Source: Trueperaceae bacterium (GTDB lineage Bacteria; Deinococcota; Deinococci; Deinococcales; Trueperaceae). Taken from it: 9,587 nt of DNA. This document shows positions 1-5,198 of the stretch, one piece after another; position 1 is the stretch's first letter, and each line of letters opens with the position of its first letter. The stretch is taken from contig JAGXHO010000107.1 of NCBI GenBank assembly GCA_024636105.1, positions 1-9,587 of the forward strand, written 5' to 3'. The translations under genes were made by a program, and so were the position numbers. The notes beneath the pieces are model-generated. The model was given only the letters and a program-made list of their open reading frames with translations. It was not told the DNA's origin and made no database searches.

Positions 1-891
1 CGCGGGGCGCTCGGCGAGGCGGCGACTGAAGTAACCGTACCAATCGGCGCCGATCGGTACGTACACGCGCACCGGGTGCCCCTCCGCGACGAGCCGGCGC
101 TGCAGCCCCGGCTTCACGCCGTAGAGCAGCTGCAGCTCGTAGCGGTCGACCGAGACCGCGGCGCCGCGCGCGAACGCGGTGGTCTCCAAGATCAACCCCT
201 CGTCGTGGGTGGCGACGTTGACCCGCGCACCGGCTCGCCACGCCGTCTCGCAGGCGGCGACGAACGCTCGCCGGATGGCCGGGAGCTCCTGCAGCGCCAC
301 GTCGGGGTCCTCGCGGTAGGCGCCCTTGACGATCCGCACCTCGGACCCGGCCGGCGAGGCCCCGAGGAGCGCCGCGAGGTCGGCCGGAGTGCGGTGCAGG
401 TACGCCTGCAGGACCGTCGACGTGCGCGGCGCCCCAGCGGCACGGACGTCGGCGAGCAGCGCCAGGGTCCGGTCGACGTACCGGTGGTCCTCCATGTCGA
501 GGCACACGCGCCCGCCGGCCCGTTCGGCAGCCCGCGCCACGCCGCCGGCGAGGTCGCGCGCGAGCGCCGGATCGAGGGCGAGGCCGAGTTGGGTGGGCTT
601 GACGCTCACCACGGGCGTCATGCCGGCCTCGGCGAGGCCCGCGATGGTCGCCGCGACGGCGGCCCCCATGGCACGCGCTGCATCGGCGTCGCGCACGTAC
701 TCTCCGAGGACGTCGACCAAGACGTGGCGGCCGTCGTCGCTCAGCGTGCGGAGGGCCGGCAGGGCATCCGCGAAGGTCTCACCGGCCACGAAGCGTCCGA
801 CCCCGAAGCGCCAACCGTAGCGGCGCGCGAGCGCCTCGACGCCCGGCACGGCGGCGGCGCCGAGGATGGCGCGCCGGTAGAGGTTCAGCAC
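1..891 (-). CDS. Proline dehydrogenase (monofunctional PRODH), 3' end cut by window edge
   Basis: This flavoenzyme oxidises L-proline to delta-1-pyrroline-5-carboxylate using FAD, the first step of proline breakdown to glutamate; members are usually membrane-associated. I translated the minus strand and obtained 297 residues without a stop. They carry the PRODH barrel signatures: KPTQLGL (98-104), YLHRT (164-168), RIVKGAYRE (186-194), ATHDEGLI (227-234), and the C-terminal WYGYFSRRLAER (284-295), whose paired arginines and following Glu bind the proline carboxylate in this family. The length fits the short Thermus/Deinococcus-type enzyme of a little over 300 residues, so about ten residues lie beyond base 1. 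The chosen start is GTG at 891-889, giving the family-like opening MLNLYRRAIL; I see no strong Shine-Dalgarno. The frame stays open upstream without a better start. The gene is divergent from the phosphatase. The partner P5C dehydrogenase is not in the window. Confidence 0.95.
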   Translation of the reverse strand, partial: MLNLYRRAILGAAAVPGVEALARRYGWRFGVGRFVAGETFADALPALRTLSDDGRHVLVDVLGEYVRDADAARAMGAAVAATIAGLAEAGMTPVVSVKPTQLGLALDPALARDLAGGVARAAERAGGRVCLDMEDHRYVDRTLALLADVRAAGAPRTSTVLQAYLHRTPADLAALLGASPAGSEVRIVKGAYREDPDVALQELPAIRRAFVAACETAWRAGARVNVATHDEGLILETTAFARGAAVSVDRYELQLLYGVKPGLQRRLVAEGHPVRVYVPIGADWYGYFSRRLAERPA

Positions 892-1014
892 GGCGGTCGG
901 ACCGCAGGGGTCCGGGGTCCGATGGCGGATCGTGGCATGGCGGAAGGCACGCCGAACGATACCGCGCGCGACCTCGGTGTACGACTTCGCACCGCCCCCG
1001 CCCGACCCCCCTGC

Positions 1015-1020
1015 TAGCGT
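1015..1020 (+). promoter_or_regulatory. Candidate extended -10 box (TGC-TAGCGT) for the phosphatase gene
   Basis: TAGCGT fits TANNNT and is preceded by TGC, an extended -10 form. It lies 7 nt before an in-frame GTG at 1028, the geometry of a leaderless transcript. I see no convincing -35. If used, it favours the GTG start over the downstream TTG that has its own ribosome binding site. Confidence 0.4.
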
Positions 1021-1054
1021 GCCTCACGTGGGCTTCGGTCTTTCGGAGCCCCTT

Positions 1055-1061
1055 GGAGAGG
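1055..1061 (+). promoter_or_regulatory. Shine-Dalgarno GGAGAGG before TTG start of phosphatase
   Basis: The purine run GGAGAGG ends 5 nt before the TTG at 1067. It is the strongest ribosome binding site near this gene and is the reason for choosing the rare TTG start, which also puts the RHGE motif at residue 7 as usual for the family. Confidence 0.55.
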
Positions 1062-1066
1062 ATCCG

Positions 1067-1666
1067 TTGAACGTCTATTTCGTTCGACATGGGGAGACCG
1101 ATTACGACGTCGTCGCGTCGCGCGGCGTGCGCGGTTGGGCGACGTCCTTCGCCCCGCTGTCGCCGCTCGGACGGTTGCAGATCGACACGATCGCGCGCGA
1201 CTACCGACTGCAGGACGCCGAGGCCATCCTGTGCTCCTCGTACGCCCGCGCGCTCGAGTCCGGCGCCCTGCTGTCGCGGGCGCTGAACAAGCCGCTGTAC
1301 GTCGAGTACGACCTCCATGAATGGCTGCCCCAGAAGGACCCGTTGGGCGACATCGACAGCGAACTCCTGCGCCGAGCCCAGGACGGGCTCGGACCGAGCG
1401 CTGGCGACGCTCCGTGGGAGGGCGTCGACGAGGTCCGCGACCGGGTGCTGCGGGTGCTCGAGCGGTACCGCGGTCGGGGCAGCGTGGTCGTCGTCAGCCA
1501 CGCGGTGGTGATCCAATCGGTCACCGGACTGCGGCGCGGCATCGACCACGCGGAGATCGTCCCGTACGAGCTCCAGCCGGTGGGCGCCCCCACGCCCTCG
1601 GTCGAGCACGACGACGTACGGCGCGGTCCGTCGCTGCGCGACGCCGTCGCCGAGATGGACCGCTGA
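1067..1666 (+). CDS. Histidine phosphatase superfamily protein (phosphoglycerate mutase-like)
   Basis: A 199-residue cytosolic member of the histidine phosphatase (PGM-like) superfamily, which transfers phosphate through a phosphohistidine. The catalytic RHGET motif is at residues 7-11 (His8). The second conserved Arg is in SSYARALES (Arg61), an acidic residue in LHEW (Glu85) fits the proton donor region, and the second catalytic His is in VVVVSHAVV (His145). This is a full family set, so an active phosphatase is likely. The substrate (phosphoglycerate, an alpha-ribazole-type cofactor, a sugar phosphate or other) cannot be told from the sequence. The start is TTG with GGAGAGG 5 nt upstream. 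An in-frame GTG at 1028, 7 nt after a TANNNT box, would add 13 residues, and a further ATG at 932 is unlikely. The gene is divergent from proline dehydrogenase and converges on the P450 with a 51 bp gap. Confidence 0.9.
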   Translation: MNVYFVRHGETDYDVVASRGVRGWATSFAPLSPLGRLQIDTIARDYRLQDAEAILCSSYARALESGALLSRALNKPLYVEYDLHEWLPQKDPLGDIDSELLRRAQDGLGPSAGDAPWEGVDEVRDRVLRVLERYRGRGSVVVVSHAVVIQSVTGLRRGIDHAEIVPYELQPVGAPTPSVEHDDVRRGPSLRDAVAEMDR

Positions 1667-1683
1667 AGATCGAGCGCTGAAGA
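1661..1683 (+). repeat. Short direct repeat CGCTGAAGA x2 spanning the phosphatase stop codon
   Basis: CGCTGAAGA occurs at 1661-1669, where its TGA is the phosphatase stop, and again at 1675-1683, 14 bp apart. The second copy places another TGA shortly after the stop. It may simply be a small local duplication. No T-rich terminator is visible in the 51 bp convergent gap. Confidence 0.5.
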
Positions 1684-1717
1684 CCGTCCGTGCGAGACCG
1701 ACCTGCTCCCCGAGCGA

Positions 1718-2929
1718 TCAGACCCGATGCCACCGCAGGCGCAAGCCGCCCGAAGGCAGCAGCGTCGTCCCTTCGGGGCGCACGGTCGCGTCGAGCGGCG
1801 ACCAGGTCGCTCGCTGCACCGCCTGGCGGACGAAGGCCCGGAGGAGCGTGCGCGCCAGACCCTCGCCGATGCACCGCCGGCCGCCATGGCCGAACGGGAG
1901 GTACGCGAACGGGTCGCGCGGGGCGGCCCACGGGCCCGCACCCTCGGTCCAGCGCCGCGGTTCGGCGCGCTCGGGCTCGGTCCAGGTCGCCGCGTCGCGG
2001 TGCAGGTGCCAGACCGACAGACCGACGCGGGCGCCGACCGGAAGCGGCGCCCCTGCCCATGCGACCGGGCGCCGCACGCGGCGCAGGATGGCGGACGCAG
2101 GCGGGTAGAGCCGCAGCGCCTCCTTGACGACGCCTTCGCCCATCGAGCCGAGCCCATCGGTCGAGGCCCCGGCGCACTCGTCGGCGACCGGACCGCGCAG
2201 CTCCGGGCGGGCCAGGAGCAAGGCGGTCCACGCGATCGCCGACGTGGTGGTGTCGAAGGCGGCCGAGAGGAGACCGACGATCTGGTCGCGCAGTTCGCGT
2301 TCGCCGAGCCGGGTCGCGGGGTCGCCGTCGCCGGCGAGCAGCCAGTCGAGCACCCCGCCCCGATCGTCGACCGCGTCCGCGCGTCGAGCGCGCACCTCGG
2401 CCAGCACCGCGGCGTCGGCGCGCCGCCGGGCGGCGAGGAAGGTGGCCCACGGCGTCGCAGGGATCGGGACGCGCACCTGTTGCGCGAGCATCGGCAAGTT
2501 GGCGAACGCCATCATCGCAGCGAGGTCGCTCGCCAGCCCCGGATGGCGCCGGCGCGTCCCGGGTCCGACCAGGACGTCGAGGACGACGTCGAGGACCACC
2601 GGGCGCACGTCGGGCACGAGCGCGCCCGTGCCCCGCTCGAGCGCACCGGCGACGAACCCCGCCATCGCCTCGTCGGCGAGCGTCGACCACGCGGCTGCCT
2701 CGCGCGCGCGGAAGGCAGGCTGCAGCGAGCGCCGGCGCTGCAGATGGAGCGGGTCGTCGGTCGCGATCAGGGCACCGGTACCGCCGATGGGTTCCAAAAA
2801 CCCGTAGGCGCCCGCGTTGCCGAAGGCGTCCGCCGCGTCTTGGAGCACGAACCGGAAGGCCCCGGCCGCCAGGAACCAATGGAAGCGGATGGCGCCCACG
2901 CCGAAGACGAACGCGTCGCCGTGCGCCAC
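1718..2929 (-). CDS. Cytochrome P450
   Basis: A soluble haem-thiolate monooxygenase that uses O2 and electrons from a redox partner not encoded here. From GTG 2929 it has 403 residues with all core P450 motifs: H-x-x-x-R in helix C (HLQRR, 62-66), helix I AAFDTTT (223-229, with Ala where Gly is usual), ExxR in KEALRLYPP (Glu270, Arg273), a PxRW-type meander (324-327), and the haem loop FGHGGRRCIG with ligand Cys353. It belongs broadly with the CYP175-like bacterial class; Thermus CYP175A1 hydroxylates beta-carotene, so a carotenoid substrate is possible but unproven. The GTG start removes the helix A region: the same frame continues upstream with family-like sequence (PGPRGL, then a helix) but contains no ATG, GTG or TTG. 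The gene lies directly downstream of the CRP/FNR gene, probably in one operon. Confidence 0.92.
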   Translation of the reverse strand: MAHGDAFVFGVGAIRFHWFLAAGAFRFVLQDAADAFGNAGAYGFLEPIGGTGALIATDDPLHLQRRRSLQPAFRAREAAAWSTLADEAMAGFVAGALERGTGALVPDVRPVVLDVVLDVLVGPGTRRRHPGLASDLAAMMAFANLPMLAQQVRVPIPATPWATFLAARRRADAAVLAEVRARRADAVDDRGGVLDWLLAGDGDPATRLGERELRDQIVGLLSAAFDTTTSAIAWTALLLARPELRGPVADECAGASTDGLGSMGEGVVKEALRLYPPASAILRRVRRPVAWAGAPLPVGARVGLSVWHLHRDAATWTEPERAEPRRWTEGAGPWAAPRDPFAYLPFGHGGRRCIGEGLARTLLRAFVRQAVQRATWSPLDATVRPEGTTLLPSGGLRLRWHRV

Positions 2930-3028
2930 CCGGCAGGCATCGAGCGCTGCCCGAACGTCGCCGCCAGCGAGGTTGAGAACGCGCGCATGGTCCAGGCCCC
3001 GGGGACCCGGGAAGGTCCGGGCGTCAGC
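2930..3028 (-). other. In-frame N-terminal extension of the P450 without a usual start codon
   Basis: Reading the P450 frame upstream of GTG 2929 gives no stop and a typical P450 N-terminus: FPGPRGLDHARVLNL at 3013-2969, then a helix leading into VAHGDAF. No ATG, GTG or TTG occurs in this frame here or for over 100 bp further into the regulator gene. Options are a CTG start (2995-2993), a CTG overlapping the regulator stop as CTGA (3027-3024) plus a one-base indel in the GC-rich run after it, ribosomal frameshifting from the regulator, or an assembly error. The match to the family is clear; the mechanism is not. Confidence 0.65.
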
Positions 3029-3731
3029 GGATGCCGTGGAGGACCTCTTCGAGACCGTCGGGGTCGACGAGGAAGACCTCCTTCGGGCGCGTCTCGATGA
3101 CGCCTTCGGCCTCGAGCGCCTTGAGCGCCCGGGTGACGGTCTCGCGAGAGGTGCCGGCCAGGTTGGCGAGGTCCTGATGCGTCAGCCGCACGAGCGCGCG
3201 CCCCCCCTCGAACTCGATGACGCCGGCGCGGTAGAGCCGCAGCAGCACGTACGCGACGCGCCCCTGAGCATCCTTGTAGGACAGCACCTGCGCTTCGTCG
3301 TCCATGCCCCGCAGCCGTTCGGCCAGCGTCGTCGTCAGGTTGAGGCTGATCGTCGGGTACTCGGCCATCAGGCGCTGGAAGTCGTCGCGGAACAGCAGGT
3401 AGGCGGTGACGGGTGCGAGCGTGATCGCGGTCGCGCTGCGGGTCGCTTCGCCGAGCAGCGCCATCTCGCCGAAGAACTCCGGCGGTTGGAGGAGGGCGAG
3501 CGTCTTCTCGTGGCCGCCCAGGTCGACCTTGGACAGCTTGACGAGGCCTGCGGACAACACGTAGAGCGCGTCGCCCGCGTCGCCCTCTTGGAACAGGACG
3601 GTCTCGGTCGGGAACCGCCGAGGCCGCACCACGCCGGCGACGATCTCGAGCGCCCGCACGGGGGCACCCTGGAACAAGGGCACCGTCGCGAGGAACGCGA
3701 GGACGTCGTCGGTGGGTCGGGGATCGCTCAT
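3024..3731 (-). CDS. CRP/FNR-family transcriptional regulator
   Basis: A 235-residue DNA-binding regulator of normal CRP length. Residues 15-115 form the cyclic-nucleotide-binding barrel, with FQEGDAGDALYVLSAG (47-62) and a phosphate-binding cassette FFGEMALLGEATRSATA (86-102). The cassette keeps Gly-Glu and Arg-Ser, so cAMP or another cyclic nucleotide may bind. There is no FNR-type N-terminal cysteine cluster. Residues 110-145 form the dimer helix. The C-terminal winged helix-turn-helix (183-213) has the CRP recognition helix SRETVTR. The ATG at 3731 has GGAGG 4 nt upstream. It is divergent from the ABC ATPase and upstream of the P450, which it probably regulates or shares a transcript with. 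In Thermus thermophilus a CRP/FNR protein (LdrP) activates carotenoid genes including a P450, which makes a light- or stress-linked role a reasonable guess only. Confidence 0.93.
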   Translation of the reverse strand: MSDPRPTDDVLAFLATVPLFQGAPVRALEIVAGVVRPRRFPTETVLFQEGDAGDALYVLSAGLVKLSKVDLGGHEKTLALLQPPEFFGEMALLGEATRSATAITLAPVTAYLLFRDDFQRLMAEYPTISLNLTTTLAERLRGMDDEAQVLSYKDAQGRVAYVLLRLYRAGVIEFEGGRALVRLTHQDLANLAGTSRETVTRALKALEAEGVIETRPKEVFLVDPDGLEEVLHGIR

Positions 3732-3735
3732 GGTG

Positions 3736-3740
3736 CCTCC
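3736..3740 (-). promoter_or_regulatory. Shine-Dalgarno GGAGG for the CRP/FNR gene
   Basis: On the minus strand GGAGG is followed by CACC and then the ATG at 3731. It fixes this start and shows that this transcript has a conventional leader, unlike the divergent ABC gene. Confidence 0.7.
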
Positions 3741-3787
3741 GTCGGTAGGGGCGCCTCGCGGGCGCGGGGCTGCCGGGGACGGCGCCC

Positions 3788-3793
3788 ATACTA
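3788..3793 (-). promoter_or_regulatory. Candidate -10 box TAGTAT for the CRP/FNR-P450 transcript
   Basis: Minus-strand TAGTAT matches TATAAT at 4 of 6 positions and would start a transcript near 3781 with a leader of about 50 nt. It overlaps the opposite-strand TAAACT box (3792-3797), so the two directions could not easily be occupied by polymerase at once. A TAGTTT at 3798-3793 is an alternative. No clear -35 is visible. Confidence 0.45.
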
Positions 3794-3797
3794 AACT
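3792..3797 (+). promoter_or_regulatory. -10 box TAAACT for leaderless ABC ATPase transcript
   Basis: TAAACT fits TANNNT and ends 6 nt before the GTG at 3804, so transcription would begin at or next to the start codon. The gene has no Shine-Dalgarno, which agrees with a leaderless mRNA. It sits in an AT-richer patch (CATACTAAACTA) that stands out in this GC-rich sequence. Confidence 0.55.
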
Positions 3798-3803
3798 ACG
3801 GCC

Positions 3804-4487
3804 GTGGCCGTCGTGCTCGGTACCCGTGGATTGACGCGCCGCTTCGCGACGCCGGCGGGGCCACTGGACGTCCTGAACGGCGTCGACCTCGAGGTGGCGG
3901 CGGGCGAGGTGCTCGCGATCTCCGGGCCGTCCGGGTCGGGGAAGAGCACGCTGCTCCACCTGCTCGCGGGGCTCGATCGCCCCACCGCCGGTGAGGTGCA
4001 TTGGGGCGACGTGGCGGTGCACGAGCTGACGCCCGACGCGGCCGCGCGCGCGCGCAACGGGCGCGTCGGTCTGGTGTTCCAACACCACCACCTGCTCGCC
4101 GACCTCAGCGCGCACGAGAACGTCACGCTGCCTGGCCGCGTCCAAGGGCGGGTGGACGCCGCCCGCGGCGACGAGCTCCTCGAGGCCGTCGGCCTCGCCG
4201 GTCGGCGGGACGCCCGTCCGCGCACCCTCTCCGGCGGAGAGCGTCTGCGCGTGGCCGTCGCCCGGGCGCTGTACGCGCGCCCAGCGGTCGTCCTGGCCGA
4301 CGAGCCGACCGGGAGCCTCGACCGTGCCTCGGCCGATGCGGTCGTCGAAGCGCTTCTGGGCGCCGCAGCGGCCGATGCCGCGGCGGTCGTGCTGGTGACG
4401 CACGACGCTCTCGTCGCCGCCCGCGCCGATCGCCGCGCCCACCTCGACGGTGGCCGCCTGTGGGCGGACGAGCCCGCAGCGAACTGA
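3804..4487 (+). CDS. ABC transporter ATP-binding protein, LolD/MacB type
   Basis: A 227-residue ATPase subunit of an ABC transporter in the LolD/MacB/FtsE group, which drives lipoprotein release, efflux or other mechanotransmission through a separate membrane subunit. Seen in order: Walker A GPSGSGKST (41-49), Q-loop Gln93 in VFQHHHLL, signature LSGGE (142-146), Walker B VVLADEPTGSLD (162-173) and switch His200 in LVTHD. All catalytic positions are present. The start is GTG 3804, directly after a TANNNT box and without a ribosome binding site, which suggests a leaderless message. No permease of the LolC/LolE/FtsX type is adjacent: the gene ends 11 bp before the convergent VTT gene and the upstream gene is divergent. 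It is therefore an orphan ATPase whose partner must be encoded elsewhere. The exact subfamily is uncertain. Confidence 0.92.
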   Translation: MAVVLGTRGLTRRFATPAGPLDVLNGVDLEVAAGEVLAISGPSGSGKSTLLHLLAGLDRPTAGEVHWGDVAVHELTPDAAARARNGRVGLVFQHHHLLADLSAHENVTLPGRVQGRVDAARGDELLEAVGLAGRRDARPRTLSGGERLRVAVARALYARPAVVLADEPTGSLDRASADAVVEALLGAAAADAAAVVLVTHDALVAARADRRAHLDGGRLWADEPAAN

Positions 4488-4498
4488 GGCGAACGTCG

Positions 4499-5098
4499 TC
4501 AGGGGCGTTCCGCGTCATCGGTGTGCGGCTCCGGCGGCGGCGCCCAGCGCACGAGCCAGTGGCGGAACCGCGGGCGGAGCTTTTGGAAGGCCACCATCCC
4601 GCCGACGAGGCCGAACAGCGCCAGGAGCATCACCGTGTCCGAGACGAAGAGGACCTCGCCGAACCAGGCGCTGGCGAGCAGCCACGGGAAGCGCGCGATC
4701 ATCGCGGTCAGCCACAACTGGCGCAGCGGGAGCCGCGACAGGCCGGCCGCTACGACCGCGAAATCGACGTTCAGCACGAAGAAGATGACGCCCCACAACC
4801 AGAGCGATCGGATGCCGACCAGGACCTCCCACTCGGCCCAGGCCTTGGGGCTGACCAGGCGCAGGATGAGCGGACGTCCGATCCGCCGCGAGAGGTTGAG
4901 CGCCACGAACCCGCCCAGCGCCATCCCCACGAGGCCGTAGAGAACCGCCGGCACGGTGCCGAGGGCGGCGCCGCCGAGCGCCGCGACGAGCGGCGTCGGG
5001 ATGAAGGGCAGCAGCGCCGTCAGCACGAACGACAGCACGTAGTAGAGCGGAGCGAGCGGCCCTGCATCGTTGATGAGGTTGGCGAGGGCTTCGGTCAT
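4499..5098 (-). CDS. TVP38/TMEM64 (VTT-domain) membrane protein, DedA-like
   Basis: A 199-residue inner-membrane protein of the VTT/DedA superfamily, whose studied members act in lipid scrambling or flipping and membrane homeostasis. Hydrophobic segments lie near residues 15-50, 55-75, 100-117, 127-147 and 152-172. The family core is visible as LGGAALGTVPAVLYG (41-55), a Gly-rich turn, then ALNLSRRIGRP (66-76), and later a VLNVDFAVVAAGLSRLP region (108-124) matching the second re-entrant half. The tail is charged (positive RPRFRHWLVRW, then an acidic end), probably cytosolic. The start is ATG 5098; no Shine-Dalgarno is seen, but TAGTAT lies 12 nt upstream, so the leader would be only a few bases. 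It converges on the ABC ATPase and is divergent from manA. There is no evidence that it works with the ATPase. The substrate is unknown. Confidence 0.85.
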   Translation of the reverse strand: MTEALANLINDAGPLAPLYYVLSFVLTALLPFIPTPLVAALGGAALGTVPAVLYGLVGMALGGFVALNLSRRIGRPLILRLVSPKAWAEWEVLVGIRSLWLWGVIFFVLNVDFAVVAAGLSRLPLRQLWLTAMIARFPWLLASAWFGEVLFVSDTVMLLALFGLVGGMVAFQKLRPRFRHWLVRWAPPPEPHTDDAERP

Positions 5099-5110
5099 CG
5101 GCCGACTCGC

Positions 5111-5116
5111 ATACTA
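5111..5116 (-). promoter_or_regulatory. Candidate -10 box TAGTAT for the VTT gene
   Basis: Minus-strand TAGTAT ends 12 nt before the ATG at 5098, predicting a leader of about 6 nt. It is the same hexamer as in the CRP/FNR spacer and overlaps by two bases the plus-strand TACGCT box for manA. Confidence 0.45.
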
Positions 5117-5120
5117 CGCT
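5115..5120 (+). promoter_or_regulatory. Candidate -10 box TACGCT upstream of manA
   Basis: TACGCT fits TANNNT and ends 6 nt before the ATG at 5127, the same spacing as for the ABC gene. This predicts a transcript starting at about 5127, 68 nt before the manA GTG. No clear -35 is visible. Confidence 0.45.
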
Positions 5121-5126
5121 GGTCGC

Positions 5127-5198
5127 ATGGACGCTCCATGGGACGTCGCCACGACCGTGGCCCTGCATCGCGTTCGCCGGAGCCTGGTGATCGCGTGA
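5127..5198 (+). CDS. Possible 23-codon leaderless leader peptide ahead of manA
   Basis: An ATG 6 nt after a TANNNT box opens a 23-codon frame (MDAPWDVATTVALHRVRRSLVIA) that stops at TGA 5196-5198. This stop overlaps the manA GTG as GTGA, the usual form of translational coupling. Ribosomes loading on a leaderless ATG could finish here and restart on manA, which has only a weak binding site of its own (GGAG at 5179-5182, 12 nt away, or GGTGATC at 5186-5192). The frame is short enough to arise by chance in GC-rich DNA. The alternative is that it is simply untranslated leader. Confidence 0.3.
   Translation: MDAPWDVATTVALHRVRRSLVIA
5148..5161 (+). repeat. Palindrome GCCACG-AC-CGTGGC in the manA leader
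   Basis: Six-base perfect arms flank a 2 bp centre, 28 bp after the putative -10 box and 33 bp before the manA GTG. The position would suit a repressor site or, with the innermost pairs open, a small RNA hairpin. I do not recognise it as a known operator. Confidence 0.4.

Noticed and set aside
76..1017. Plus-strand frame of 313 codons opposite proline dehydrogenase
   Set aside because: It has no recognisable domain; the minus strand translates into clear PRODH over its full length.
1727..3100. Long plus-strand frame opposite the P450 and a 452-codon minus frame at 1521-2879
   Set aside because: Both are low-complexity Arg/Ala/Gly-rich shadows; the P450 frame has every catalytic motif.
3749..3787. 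Inverted repeat GGGCGCC/GGCGCCC in the CRP/FNR leader as a riboswitch or attenuator
   Set aside because: The outer arm lies at or before the predicted transcript start and short GC repeats are expected here by composition; no known riboswitch core is seen.
5095..5112. Five-codon minus-strand frame ending ATGA on the VTT start
   Set aside because: Its ATG lies inside the predicted -10 box, so it would not be transcribed from that promoter.
4001..5194. Upstream in-frame extension of manA over the ABC and VTT genes
   Set aside because: It is open only because of GC bias; the translation is Arg-rich without motifs and the ManA family begins at the GTG at 5195.
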